Below, one piece after another: positions 1 to 8,599 of a stretch of DNA of 49,413 nt. A model generated the notes under the pieces. The model did no database searches and had not been told where the DNA came from. It saw only the letters and a list, made by a program, of their open reading frames with translations. Source of the stretch: Holosporaceae bacterium. Its GTDB lineage: Bacteria > Pseudomonadota > Alphaproteobacteria > UBA3830. Positions within the stretch are counted from its first letter, which is position 1. Each line of letters begins with the position of its first letter. The stretch covers positions 1 through 49,413 of the forward strand of contig JAISYI010000020.1 in NCBI GenBank assembly GCA_031269995.1. The letters are read 5' to 3'. The position numbers were made by a program, and so were the translations under genes.

Positions 1-59
1 CCTCTTCTCAACCCTTCCTTCCTCAAACATTCTGAACCGCAAAACTTACACGCTTCCAT
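1..59 (-). CDS. Partial zinc-finger-like ORF running off the left edge
   Basis: Reading leftward from an ATG at 59, 19 codons stay open to the window edge and give MEACKFCGSECLRKEGLRR. The first cysteines form a C-x2-C-G-S knuckle, followed by a third Cys and basic residues. This resembles the N-terminal zinc ribbon of IS1- or IS1595-like transposases and of small zinc-ribbon proteins. A good ribosome site (GAGG, seven bases before the ATG) supports a real start. It is divergent from ftsE. Only the N-terminus is visible, so the family is a guess. Confidence 0.35.
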   Translation of the reverse strand, partial: MEACKFCGSECLRKEGLRR

Positions 60-361
60 CAAATCCTCATAAAATTAACCTCAGAAATGTATCATCGCAT
101 CTCTTCCGTTGTCTATCCCAAAGTATGGGATTGATCCATATTAAGTAATAGTAATAAAGTTTGAGAAAAAATGTTGATTTGTTTTGATTGTTTGTATAGT
201 CATTGGTAATATTAGCAGAAATTGGTATTTCGCTGAAAATATAGAGTTTTTAGCTATTCCTCTCTTTAGGTTAAGCAACTCTAGATTTTTGATTCCAATT
301 GATTTTCCTTGACTCTCTGTGCTAGTCTTTCAGCATAGCAACCAGTGAGAGCATAGGGGGA
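60..361. other. Divergent intergenic region upstream of ftsE
   Basis: About 300 A+T-rich bases lie between the left-edge ORF and ftsE, and no gene is visible in them. A weak rightward promoter-like pair exists (TTGATT at 174-179, TATAGT at 195-200), but its 15-base spacer is short, so it is only a candidate. No inverted repeat with a T-run was seen. Confidence 0.5.
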
Positions 362-1063
362 ATGTCGAAGGAAGATCCTGTCATTTTGATGAACAGAGTA
401 AGTATAGGCTATGGAGACAATGCCACGGTGCTAAGGAATGTATCGTTATCGCTGAAAAAAAAATCTTTTCATTTTTTAACTGGGGCAAGTGGGACCGGCA
501 AAACGTCGTTTCTAAGGCTCTTATATCTGGGTATGCAGCATACTAGCGGAAGATTTACGATTTTTGGAAGAGATATTTCCGAGATTGCCGCCAAGGAGCG
601 TTGTCAACTGCGACAACGTATAGGAGTGGTATTCCAGGATTTTAATCTTCTTGATCATCTGACAGTATTGGAAAATGTTGCACTTCCACTCAAGGTCGTC
701 GGAGAGTCAGCGCTAAGAAGGGAGCATCAGGCCAAGGAAATTCTGGACTGGGTTGGGCTTGGTAACTGTTTCAATGCGCGGCCAGACACGCTCTCTGGAG
801 GACAAAAACAGCGCGTAGCCATCGCTCGCGCAGTCATCACACGTCCAGACATTCTATTGGCAGACGAGCCAACTGGCAACGTAGATGAGGTAATCGCGCA
901 TAAGCTAATGGGGCTATTCTACGGTATGCACAAGATGGGGACCTGTGTAATAGTGGCGACCCATTGTCGACAGTTTGTCGATAAATTCCACTACAATGAG
1001 CTCCGTATTGAACATGGATTTATTGTTGATATGAACCAGACTCAAAAAGGTATGGCGAAATGA
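362..1063 (+). CDS. ftsE: Cell division ATP-binding protein FtsE
   Basis: ABC-type ATPase of 233 residues, the cytoplasmic partner of FtsX. FtsEX couples septal peptidoglycan hydrolysis to division. Walker A is GASGTGKTS (about residues 41-49), the Q-loop is in VVFQDFNLL, the signature is [14 protein letters not shown], and Walker B is [13 protein letters not shown], followed by a switch His in VATH. The length is normal for FtsE. The stop overlaps the ftsX start in an ATGA, so the two are translationally coupled. ydcF, plsC, prfA and prmC follow on the same strand, and the absence of real gaps suggests a single operon. A generic lipoprotein-export ATPase is the alternative; the neighbouring FtsX argues against it. 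Confidence 0.93.
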   Translation: MSKEDPVILMNRVSIGYGDNATVLRNVSLSLKKKSFHFLTGASGTGKTSFLRLLYLGMQHTSGRFTIFGRDISEIAAKERCQLRQRIGVVFQDFNLLDHLTVLENVALPLKVVGESALRREHQAKEILDWVGLGNCFNARPDTLSGGQKQRVAIARAVITRPDILLADEPTGNVDEVIAHKLMGLFYGMHKMGTCVIVATHCRQFVDKFHYNELRIEHGFIVDMNQTQKGMAK

Positions 1064-1956
1064 AAGAGCATCTAATACAGGACTACGATTTCAATTTTCG
1101 TGAAGATAAATCCAACAGGTTTGTCCCTTTTATCCTTGGATTCCTGATGTACTCAGTAACGATTGCCATGATGAGCGGGTTTTTCACCTACAACCTCACG
1201 TCTGGCTGGCAGGACGCTCTTAGTGGTCGTATGACAATCGAGTTTCAGTCCAATGTAAATGGAGTGGACGAAACCCTTACCAGCAAGCAAAACGAAGAAG
1301 TGATAAAAATCATAAAATCAACTGCTGGCATAAAATCAGTCAAGAAATTGAACGAATCGGACATATTGAAGATATTAGAACCCCGTCTCAATAGCACTGC
1401 TATTCCAGATGACTTTCCCTTCCCGGCAATTTTTGATGTGGAGGCTGAAAAGGATGCCTCAATAGATCTTCTATTACTCACGGATAAACTATCTAAGATT
1501 TCCCAGGGGGTGCGTATACATGATCACATAAACTGGTATGCCCCGGTCGCAAAGATAAGCAACGGCTTGTCCGGTTTTGCGCTGATCCTGGCCGTATTGA
1601 TCTTCGCAACCGTCTGTATGAGTGTTATTTTTATAACTAGAAAGACTCTTGGAGAACATGCACGCACTGTGAGGATTTTACAATTAATCGGAGCTACCAA
1701 TACTTACATCGCATCCCAATTCAAGCAATATTATTTCCTTGTTGGATGCCGAGCCTCTTTGATATCCATTGCGAGCAGCATATTGACTGTCTGGGGAATT
1801 ACTTCGCTCTCTGGAATTGCACTTCTCTGCTCCAATACTTTAAAATATATTCTGATAACTCTTGTAATTCCCGTTATTTCAGTGATTTTAATCATGATTA
1901 CAGCAAAAACCACAGTGCTATTCTTTCTGAAAAATGATAACTGGACAGCTCGATGA
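1060..1956 (+). CDS. ftsX: Cell division protein FtsX (permease subunit)
   Basis: Membrane partner of FtsE, 298 residues. An N-terminal helix (about residues 22-45) is followed by a periplasmic domain of roughly 120 residues and three more hydrophobic segments (about 170-192, 222-255, 260-290). This is the four-helix FtsX/MacB-type layout. The periplasmic loop would contact murein hydrolase activators. The cytoplasmic stretch near residue 195 (TRKTLGEHARTVRILQLIGAT) matches the FtsX pattern in which basic residues precede a conserved LxLxGA(T/S) motif. It starts inside the ftsE stop codon and its own stop overlaps the next start in an ATGA. Confidence 0.9.
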   Translation: MKEHLIQDYDFNFREDKSNRFVPFILGFLMYSVTIAMMSGFFTYNLTSGWQDALSGRMTIEFQSNVNGVDETLTSKQNEEVIKIIKSTAGIKSVKKLNESDILKILEPRLNSTAIPDDFPFPAIFDVEAEKDASIDLLLLTDKLSKISQGVRIHDHINWYAPVAKISNGLSGFALILAVLIFATVCMSVIFITRKTLGEHARTVRILQLIGATNTYIASQFKQYYFLVGCRASLISIASSILTVWGITSLSGIALLCSNTLKYILITLVIPVISVILIMITAKTTVLFFLKNDNWTAR

Positions 1957-2498
1957 AAAAAATATGGAGAATTTTAGCAGTTATGTTGGCATCCTGGTTG
2001 GCAGCTTGTGGAGCTTTCATTATATATGTTATTTTATGGGATTATAAATCTGAGAAAAAATTTGATTACATCGTTGTACTGACTGGAGATAAAGGACGGG
2101 TATCTCGGGCATTTAGTCTGATAGAGAAGCACTGTCCCAAAAGCATTTTTATATCTGGGGTCTATGAAAAAACTAATCTTCGTGATGTTATTCCGAAAGG
2201 ATGTAGTATGGAGAATGTTGATGTGGTTTTGGGAAAACTAGCGCGAAATACACGGGAAAACGCTATTGAAGTAGATAAATGGGCTCGGAAAAATAATATC
2301 TCTGAAATTTTATTAATAACATCGGACTATCATATGCCAAGAAGTCTCATAGAAATGTGGTTTGTAAACAACGACCTGCGAATTCATCCATATATCGTAA
2401 AATGGGATACGCCCCAGATTATTAAGATGAGCATCGTAGAATTTCACAAAATAATATGCGCAATAGCTAGGCATATTTGTGGAAAGCAGGAGGCCTAG
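1953..2498 (+). CDS. YdcF-family (DUF218) membrane-anchored protein
   Basis: Small protein of 181 residues with one N-terminal membrane helix (about residues 5-29) and a DUF218/YdcF domain outside it. Family marks visible are an early VVLTGDKGR strand-turn, the block ARNTRENA around residue 92, and ITSDYHMPRS near residue 125. Relatives include SanA/ElyC-type proteins linked to envelope integrity, but the exact reaction is unknown. The start codon overlaps the ftsX stop (ATGA). In alphaproteobacteria this gene commonly sits between ftsX and plsC, as here, which fits an envelope role. No specific substrate can be assigned. Confidence 0.82.
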   Translation: MKKIWRILAVMLASWLAACGAFIIYVILWDYKSEKKFDYIVVLTGDKGRVSRAFSLIEKHCPKSIFISGVYEKTNLRDVIPKGCSMENVDVVLGKLARNTRENAIEVDKWARKNNISEILLITSDYHMPRSLIEMWFVNNDLRIHPYIVKWDTPQIIKMSIVEFHKIICAIARHICGKQEA

Positions 2499-2504
2499 AC
2501 ATAT

Positions 2505-3218
2505 ATGTTTTGGGTCCGGTCGCTAATGTTTAATGTGGTTTTCTTTACAGTTATAACTGTGACAATGATAATTGGATATCCACAGACACTTTGGAATGAT
2601 CGCCGGAGAGTCTTCGCTTTTTGGCGAAGGCTATCGCGAATGGCAGGATTCATTGCAGAAAAAGTAGGTGGAATCAGTTACGAAGTGGAGCGAGAAGAAA
2701 ATATCCTCGAAGAACCGGCGATATATGCCGTTAGGCATGAGTCTATCTGGGAAACATTGGTACTGATTCAAAAGTTTTTTGAGCCGATCTTTGTATTAAA
2801 GGAGGAACTCTTAAAAATACCATTTTTTGGAGCATTATCCAGCGCAGCTGGGACAATCGCTATTGACAGAAATAATGGTGCGAGAAGCCTTATGGATATG
2901 GTTGGGAAAGTAGAGCTGGCAATCCGCTCTGGCCATGCCGTAGTCATCTTTCCAGAGGGTACGCGTATGGCTAGCGGAGAAACCATTTCCTTGAAGCGTG
3001 GGATAGCGTTGTTTTACAGTAGGTGTAACTGCCCAGTGGTACCTGTTATACATAATTCTGGACGGTTTTGGCCTCGCAGGGGATTTCTTAAGAAACCTGG
3101 AACTATCTCGGTGAAGTTTCTAGATCCTATTCTTCCTGGATTATCAAAAGATGAATTTATGGACAAATTGAACAGAATTTTCTACTCAGAAGTAAAAAAA
3201 ATGCAATTGAAGAGATAG
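2505..3218 (+). CDS. plsC: 1-acyl-sn-glycerol-3-phosphate acyltransferase (PlsC-like)
   Basis: Acyltransferase of 237 residues that would add the second acyl chain to lysophosphatidic acid at the inner membrane. One N-terminal helix (about residues 5-25) is followed by the acyltransferase fold. The catalytic block reads RHESIWETL, an H-x4-E version of the usual H-x4-D motif. The glycerol-phosphate-binding block is FPEGTRM (about residues 149-155), and a later VPVIHNSG matches the fourth conserved block. The acidic replacement is conservative, so activity is expected. It lies 6 bases after ydcF and 2 bases before prfA. It would complement PlsX at 25.9 kb in phosphatidate synthesis. Confidence 0.88.
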   Translation: MFWVRSLMFNVVFFTVITVTMIIGYPQTLWNDRRRVFAFWRRLSRMAGFIAEKVGGISYEVEREENILEEPAIYAVRHESIWETLVLIQKFFEPIFVLKEELLKIPFFGALSSAAGTIAIDRNNGARSLMDMVGKVELAIRSGHAVVIFPEGTRMASGETISLKRGIALFYSRCNCPVVPVIHNSGRFWPRRGFLKKPGTISVKFLDPILPGLSKDEFMDKLNRIFYSEVKKMQLKR

Positions 3219-3220
3219 AA

Positions 3221-4318
3221 ATGTCATTTGAAGAAATCATTAATAGGATAGAAGAAAGACATAACTCGCTGAAAATGCAGATGTTGGATAGCGCAGGAGA
3301 CATGGAGAATTTCATCAAACTATCCAAGCAATTTTCCGAGCTTGAGGAGATTGTTCACGGAATAGAAAAGCTTCGCAAGGTGCAACAAGAGGTATCGGAG
3401 CTCGAGGAAACTCTTGCAGATCCATCAACGGACGATGATTTTAGAGAGTTAGCGGCAGAGGAAATAGAAAATTTAAAAATAAAGATTCCTCTACTGAAAA
3501 AAGAAATAAAAATCATGATGATTCCAAAGGAAGTCGGCGACGAAAAAAACGCCATCACAGAAGTACGAGCCGGAACAGGCGGTGATGAGGCGGGGCTTTT
3601 TGCAGCAAATCTTTTCCGCATGTATCAGAAATATGCAGAATTTCGTGGATGGCGCTTCGAGATTTTATACTATCATGAGTCAACCATAGGAAGCCTTAAA
3701 GAGGCTGCAGCAAACATTTCCGGAAATGGGGTGTTCTCATACCTGAAATTTGAGTCTGGAGTGCATCGCGTACAGAGGGTCCCAGTAACAGAGTCCAGCG
3801 GTCGTGTACACACTTCTACCGCAACTGTTGCTGTTCTGCCTGAGGCAGAGGAGGTCGATGTAAAAATAGACGAAATAGACCTAAGAATCGATGTGATGAG
3901 GGCGTCCGGAGCAGGCGGGCAACATGTGAATAAAACTGAAAGTGCTGTCCGGATTACGCATATACCGACGGGAATAATGGTCGTCCAGCAGGATGAGCGA
4001 TCCCAGCACATGAATCGCCTAAGGGCGATGAAAATCCTCAGATCACGACTATACGAGATGGAAAGACAAAAGCTCCATGAAGAAAGAGCGGGTAACCGTC
4101 GTTCCCAGATTGGCACCGGCGACAGATCCGAGCGCATCCGCACCTATAACTATTCCCAGGGACGTGTTTCTGATCACAGGATCGGGTTAACCCTTTACAA
4201 ATTGCCGCAGATAATGGAGGGGGAAGGTCTGGATGAGATTATAAACGCCCTCATGGAATTCGATCGAGAGGAACGAATCGCAAACTTTTGCAGTATGGAA
4301 GCTGCAGAAGTGGAATAG
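3221..4318 (+). CDS. prfA: Peptide chain release factor 1
   Basis: Class I release factor of 365 residues that recognises UAA and UAG and triggers peptidyl-tRNA hydrolysis. The catalytic GGQ sits in [17 protein letters not shown] (about residue 235). The stop-codon tripeptide is PVT (P-x-T type, in [10 protein letters not shown]), which marks RF1 rather than RF2 (SPF). The N-terminal coiled-coil domain and the C-terminal [12 protein letters not shown] block are intact, and the length is normal. The gene begins two bases after plsC and is followed by prmC, whose product methylates the GGQ glutamine. This is the classic prfA-prmC pair. Confidence 0.97.
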   Translation: MSFEEIINRIEERHNSLKMQMLDSAGDMENFIKLSKQFSELEEIVHGIEKLRKVQQEVSELEETLADPSTDDDFRELAAEEIENLKIKIPLLKKEIKIMMIPKEVGDEKNAITEVRAGTGGDEAGLFAANLFRMYQKYAEFRGWRFEILYYHESTIGSLKEAAANISGNGVFSYLKFESGVHRVQRVPVTESSGRVHTSTATVAVLPEAEEVDVKIDEIDLRIDVMRASGAGGQHVNKTESAVRITHIPTGIMVVQQDERSQHMNRLRAMKILRSRLYEMERQKLHEERAGNRRSQIGTGDRSERIRTYNYSQGRVSDHRIGLTLYKLPQIMEGEGLDEIINALMEFDREERIANFCSMEAAEVE

Positions 4319-4320
4319 CG

Positions 4321-5175
4321 ATGAACTCCGTAGGCGATCTCATTCTAAAATATGGAAGAGACAGCGAGAAAACGGCGCGAGATCTGCGGAGAGTAATTGC
4401 CAAGATAAAGGGAGTCGGATATGAAAAAATCATTGCTGATCCCACGAATATATTCCTAACAAAAAAAGAAGAATCACTATTTATCGCCATGTTAGATCGT
4501 TATCGAAAATGCGAACCAATATCTAAAATCTTGAATAAAAGATCCTTCTGGAACAGTGAGTTTTTCATAAATCAGCATGTTTTAGATCCGCGTCCAGAAA
4601 CTGAACTTATAATAGAAATGGTTTTAGCGCACTTTGATAAAAGCTCTTCCCTAGACTTTCTCGATCTGGGCACTGGCAGCGGATGCATCCTACTGAGCCT
4701 TCTCTCAGAATACAAAAAATCTCGTGGAATAGGCATAGATATCAGCCAGAAGGCCATCGAAGTTGCAGAATTCAACCGCCGAAAAATGGGGGTACTAAGC
4801 GCAAAGTTCATAGAGGCGGATTGGAACAGTTTCACTATCGGCAAGATCAATAAAAAAGAGAAAAAATTCGACGTAATCGTTTCCAATCCCCCATATATTA
4901 AGACCTCTGATATTCCAGGATTAGAACCCAATGTACGTGAGAACGATCCGCTGCTTGCGCTAGATGGAGGTGTCGACGGTCTGGAAGCCTATGCTGCAAT
5001 TTTACCGCATATAGAAGAATGGCTAAAACCTGAAGGGCTAGCTTTCTTTGAAGTTGGCCACACGCAGGTCCCCGAGATATCGAAGATTTTGCGAAATAAC
5101 GACCTCAGCGTGCTCGGAATAGGAACAGATATGAATGGGATCGACCGAGTCATCGTTGCTAGTATTATGCAATAG
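4321..5175 (+). CDS. prmC: Release factor glutamine methyltransferase
   Basis: SAM-dependent N5-glutamine methyltransferase of 284 residues that modifies the GGQ motif of release factors. The SAM motif is DLGTGSGCILLSLL (about residues 118-131). The catalytic SNPPYI block binds the glutamine amide, and the downstream EPNVRENDPLLALDGGVDGL stretch is the PrmC/HemK signature. I chose the ATG at 4321, two bases after the prfA stop. A longer reading from 4288 would run inside prfA. The N-terminal domain (about 80 residues) that binds the release factor is present. It is the last gene of the ftsE-prmC run. Confidence 0.94.
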   Translation: MNSVGDLILKYGRDSEKTARDLRRVIAKIKGVGYEKIIADPTNIFLTKKEESLFIAMLDRYRKCEPISKILNKRSFWNSEFFINQHVLDPRPETELIIEMVLAHFDKSSSLDFLDLGTGSGCILLSLLSEYKKSRGIGIDISQKAIEVAEFNRRKMGVLSAKFIEADWNSFTIGKINKKEKKFDVIVSNPPYIKTSDIPGLEPNVRENDPLLALDGGVDGLEAYAAILPHIEEWLKPEGLAFFEVGHTQVPEISKILRNNDLSVLGIGTDMNGIDRVIVASIMQ

Positions 5176-5179
5176 CATG

Positions 5180-5205
5180 AAATGCTGATGGGCGAGCATT
5201 TTCAA
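5180..5205 (+). terminator. Weak hairpin after prmC
   Basis: AAATGCT and AGCATTT form a 7-bp stem with an 8-base loop just after the prmC stop, but only a short T-run follows. It could end the ftsE-prmC transcript. The stem is A+T-rich, so this is a weak call. Confidence 0.3.
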
Positions 5206-5342
5206 CGAAAGCATACATTCGTAGCTATAATGCTACTCTGCGCGCAGATCATGGAGATACTTCTTTTTGGTCTAGTGTTCTAGGAATTGGAAAAATCTTC
5301 CGTTGATTATATAATCCAGAGACTCGATATTCGGAGGTAGCG

Positions 5343-6902
5343 ATGGGAAACGGTGACAGGGTTTATGAAAATGCAAAATCCTGGCCGTTCGAGGAGGCAC
5401 GTAAACTTCTGTCTAGAAAAAATGGGAAAGGATATATCCTGTTTGAAACTGGCTACGGCCCCTCAGGTTTGCCCCATATAGGAACCTTTGGAGAAGTAGC
5501 TCGTACTACATACATCCGGCAAGCTTTTGAGCGCCTTGATGGAAGAAAAACCAGGCTCTTTGCATTTTCCGACGATCTGGACGGGCTGCGTAAAGTCCCA
5601 GACAATATTCAGAATCAGGAAATGGTTGGACGGTATCTAGGATTCCCACTTAGTGCCATTCCAGATCCGTTTGGATGCCACAAAAGCTTTGGCGATCACA
5701 ATAATCATAAATTGATGGATTTTTTCGACTCATTTCATTTTAACTACGAATTCAAGAGTGCCACAGAATGCTATAAAAGCGGAGTTTTTAACGAAGTGCT
5801 CCTGCGGGTTCTTGAGCGTCACAAAGCAATCTTAGAGGTAATGCTGACTAGTCTTAGAGAGGAAAGAGCCGCAACCTACAGTCCATTTCTACCAATTTCT
5901 CCCAAAACTGGGCGAGTGCTACAGACAAAGGTGGAGGAGTATCGCGTCTCCAATGGAACCATCGTCTTTCGAGACGAGGACGGAAAGCTGACAGAACAGC
6001 CTGTAATCGACGGCTACTGTAAATTGCAGTGGAAGGTGGATTGGGCAGCCCGCTGGACAGCGTTTGGCGTCGATTATGAGATGGCAGGAAAGGATCTTAT
6101 AGACTCGGTTGCTCTGTCTAGCAAGATCTGTAGAATTCTTGGAGGAATTCCTCCGGACGGATTTAACTACGAACTATTTCTCGATGAGAATGGTAAAAAA
6201 ATTTCGAAATCCAAAGGAAACGGCCTAAGCATAGACGAATGGCTCCGCTATGCTCCGCCAGAAAGTCTTGCAAATTTTATGTTCGGCACTCCAAAAAGTG
6301 CCAAGAGATTATATTTTGACGTTATTCCGCGTCAAATTGACGACTACGCGTCGCATCTGCGAAATTTTGCGAATCAGGAGCCAGAAAAACAGGTGAATAA
6401 TCCAGTATGGCATATTCACGGCGGAAATCCACCGATGCCAGAGATGGAAATTTCATTTTCGCTTCTCCTGAATTTAGTAAGCGCTTGCAATACCGATGAC
6501 GAAAATGTCCTATGTGGATTCATAAAGAAATATGCAGTGGACGCATCACTGAGTACTATGCCGTTTCTTAGAAAATCGCTAAAGTATGCTATCAACTATT
6601 ACCGAGATTTTGTGAAAGATAAAAAATGCTATTCCATACCAACAGACGCTGAAAGAGTTGCGCTGATTGACCTGTTATGCGAATTGCGCGCGATGTCCGG
6701 TGGAGAACCTGAAGAAGAGATTCAGAAAGTTGTGTTCGAAGTTGGTAAGAAACATAAATTTCCAGAGCTGCGATCATGGTTCAGTTGCTTGTATCGTTGT
6801 CTCCTAGGACAAGAGGACGGACCGCGTATGGGATCGTTCATCGCTCTTTATGGCATCAGCAATATGGTGAAACTAATGGGGCAAGTCTTGGCAAGGAAAT
6901 GA
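5343..6902 (+). CDS. lysK: Lysyl-tRNA synthetase, class I
   Basis: Class I (Rossmann-fold) lysyl-tRNA synthetase of 519 residues, unrelated to the class II enzyme of most bacteria. The HIGH-type motif is in SGLPHIGTFGE (about residues 38-48) and the KMSKS loop is KISKSKGNG (about residue 283). The length and the helical C-terminal half fit the family. This form is typical of archaea, spirochaetes and many alphaproteobacteria including Rickettsiales and Holosporales, so it is a lineage marker. A clear GGAGG lies 5 bases before the ATG. A 167-base gap separates it from prmC, so it probably has its own promoter. Its stop overlaps the next start. Confidence 0.95.
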   Translation: MGNGDRVYENAKSWPFEEARKLLSRKNGKGYILFETGYGPSGLPHIGTFGEVARTTYIRQAFERLDGRKTRLFAFSDDLDGLRKVPDNIQNQEMVGRYLGFPLSAIPDPFGCHKSFGDHNNHKLMDFFDSFHFNYEFKSATECYKSGVFNEVLLRVLERHKAILEVMLTSLREERAATYSPFLPISPKTGRVLQTKVEEYRVSNGTIVFRDEDGKLTEQPVIDGYCKLQWKVDWAARWTAFGVDYEMAGKDLIDSVALSSKICRILGGIPPDGFNYELFLDENGKKISKSKGNGLSIDEWLRYAPPESLANFMFGTPKSAKRLYFDVIPRQIDDYASHLRNFANQEPEKQVNNPVWHIHGGNPPMPEMEISFSLLLNLVSACNTDDENVLCGFIKKYAVDASLSTMPFLRKSLKYAINYYRDFVKDKKCYSIPTDAERVALIDLLCELRAMSGGEPEEEIQKVVFEVGKKHKFPELRSWFSCLYRCLLGQEDGPRMGSFIALYGISNMVKLMGQVLARK

Positions 6903-7561
6903 CCAGAAAAGCCGCCTATCAGATCTTGGATTGGCTAACGGAAGCAGGGGTATCCGATATAACATTGGAACATTGCTGCAGTGATGAAGAAAGATTTTCA
7001 CAAATTGATGTGAACACATCGTCTCTAGCAGAGCTGAGAGAGATAGTCTCCAAAATCAATACTCCGCTAAAAACCTGCGCACTAAATATGGTTTTTGGAG
7101 TAGGAAACGAAAATGCCGATATCCTGCTGCTCGGCGAAGCCCCGGGAGCAGAAGAAGACAGGCTGGGAATACCATTTGTTGGTCAGAGTGGACAGCTACT
7201 GGATAAAATCCTTGCATCCGTTGGGCTGGATCGAACCAAGGTGTATATCACAAACATTCTTCCCTGGAGACCACCTGGCAATAGAACCCCAACCAATCAG
7301 GAAATAGAGCTGTTTCGCCCCTATGTGCTCAGACATATATCGTTGCTTAATCCGAAGGTTGTCGTATGTCTGGGAGGAACAGCAGCCAAGGCGCTGTTGC
7401 AGACTTCGCAGGGCATCATGCAATTGCGGGGAAAATGGACAACGGCAGACGGAGTTTCTGCAAAAATTTTGCCGACGTTTCACCCTGCCTACCTGTTACG
7501 TTCCCCGTCGCAGAAGAGAGAAGTTTGGTTAGATTTTTTAACGGTTACCGCAGGCATATAG
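6899..7561 (+). CDS. Uracil-DNA glycosylase, family 4-like, lacking Fe-S cysteines
   Basis: Protein of 220 residues that would remove uracil from DNA. Motif 1 is LLGEAPGAEEDRLGIPFVG (about residues 77-94), motif 2 is TFHPAYLLR near the C-terminus, and the RPPGNRTP block lies between. I start it at 6899 (ATGA overlap with the lysK stop). Longer readings run inside lysK. Family 4 enzymes normally carry four cysteines binding a 4Fe-4S cluster. Here only one (C60) aligns: the first position is not Cys, the third is Trp (PWRPPGN) and the fourth is Phe (ELFRPY). The cluster is probably absent, as may be common in alphaproteobacterial relatives. No ung-type gene is in the window. Confidence 0.88.
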   Translation: MTRKAAYQILDWLTEAGVSDITLEHCCSDEERFSQIDVNTSSLAELREIVSKINTPLKTCALNMVFGVGNENADILLLGEAPGAEEDRLGIPFVGQSGQLLDKILASVGLDRTKVYITNILPWRPPGNRTPTNQEIELFRPYVLRHISLLNPKVVVCLGGTAAKALLQTSQGIMQLRGKWTTADGVSAKILPTFHPAYLLRSPSQKREVWLDFLTVTAGI

Positions 7562-7648
7562 GAAATGGATTATCATATTAAATATAGACATAGACGTATT
7601 GGTCAGAAAAAAGAGCAGGAACTACTAGAGAACCCGCAGAAATCGCAG

Positions 7649-8599
7649 CTACATCCGTTGATCAATCAATTTGAGAAAAGATTCCTGCATCTGACGATTG
7701 TCAACGATTTCATCTCCAAACGCATTAATTGCGCAGTTTGACTTCATTTGATAACGGAACCATGTCCGTTGTCTCTTCGCGTATTGTCTTGTTTTCAGGT
7801 GTATCAATCTAATGCATTCCGTAATTGAGACGCTTTGCTTCAGAAACAAAGTAATCTCTCTATAACCGATGGCGCGGGTTAGCGGTCCATCGTAGTCAGG
7901 ATGCTTTGCAACAAAAGCTTTCATTTCATCAACGACTCCATGTCGCACTATCTTTTCTGTACGAATCAAGCATCGTCGAACAAGTTCTTCTCTTGGAGGT
8001 AATAAAATAATCGGGAATATATTGCATTTTTTCTCGTCGTTTTTCCACCACTTGGACAGAGGCTTTCCGGTGTAGGCTTCTACCTCATAGGCTCGCAAAA
8101 TTCTTTGCGTATCGTTTTTGTGCAGAGCCCTGCCCAGCTCTGGATCTCGTTCAGCCAGCTGCTCGAAAAAAGCGTCACGTCCGATCTTTTTAAATTTTTC
8201 GATGATTTCCTGCCGAAGATCTTTTGGAATCTTAGGAATATTGGATATGCCATGGAGCAAGGTATTGATATATAAGCCAGTTCCTCCGCAAACTATCGCG
8301 CGTTTTCCCTCCTCTCTCAGTTGCTGAATCTTTGCTCTTGCCAAATCTGCCCAGGCAACTGCCGTCGTTTCTTCATCAGGTGATAATATCTCATACAAGT
8401 GGTGCGGAACTCTCCTCATGGTTTCCTCAGAAGGAACCGCTGTAAGAATCTTCAGCCCATTGTACTGTTGAACACTATCTGCGTTTATAATCTCTGCCCA
8501 TTGCCCCCGCTCTCGGCATAAATACTCCGCCAACCACACAGCCAGATTGGATTTCCCTGTTGCAGTCGGTCCAGTGAGAACGATTAAATCCTCAACCAC
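7649..8599 (-). CDS. miaA: tRNA dimethylallyltransferase
   Basis: Transfers a dimethylallyl group to A37 of tRNAs reading UNN codons (316 residues). The P-loop is LTGPTATGKSNLA (about residues 8-20), followed by INADSVQQY (the family DSxQxY block), a GGTGLYI block, and the C-terminal RQYAKRQRTWFR segment typical of MiaA. The start at 8599 lies inside the degP stop region (16-base overlap), so the gene is the fourth member of the leftward hflK-hflC-degP-miaA unit. In gammaproteobacteria miaA also lies near hflKC, though upstream. The length is normal and no defect is seen. Confidence 0.95.
   Translation of the reverse strand: MVEDLIVLTGPTATGKSNLAVWLAEYLCRERGQWAEIINADSVQQYNGLKILTAVPSEETMRRVPHHLYEILSPDEETTAVAWADLARAKIQQLREEGKRAIVCGGTGLYINTLLHGISNIPKIPKDLRQEIIEKFKKIGRDAFFEQLAERDPELGRALHKNDTQRILRAYEVEAYTGKPLSKWWKNDEKKCNIFPIILLPPREELVRRCLIRTEKIVRHGVVDEMKAFVAKHPDYDGPLTRAIGYREITLFLKQSVSITECIRLIHLKTRQYAKRQRTWFRYQMKSNCAINAFGDEIVDNRQMQESFLKLIDQRM

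Noticed and set aside
3673-4143. Leftward 156-codon frame inside prfA
   Set aside because: It is antisense to conserved prfA codons (including GGQ) and reads like a mirror frame, rich in Ser and Arg.
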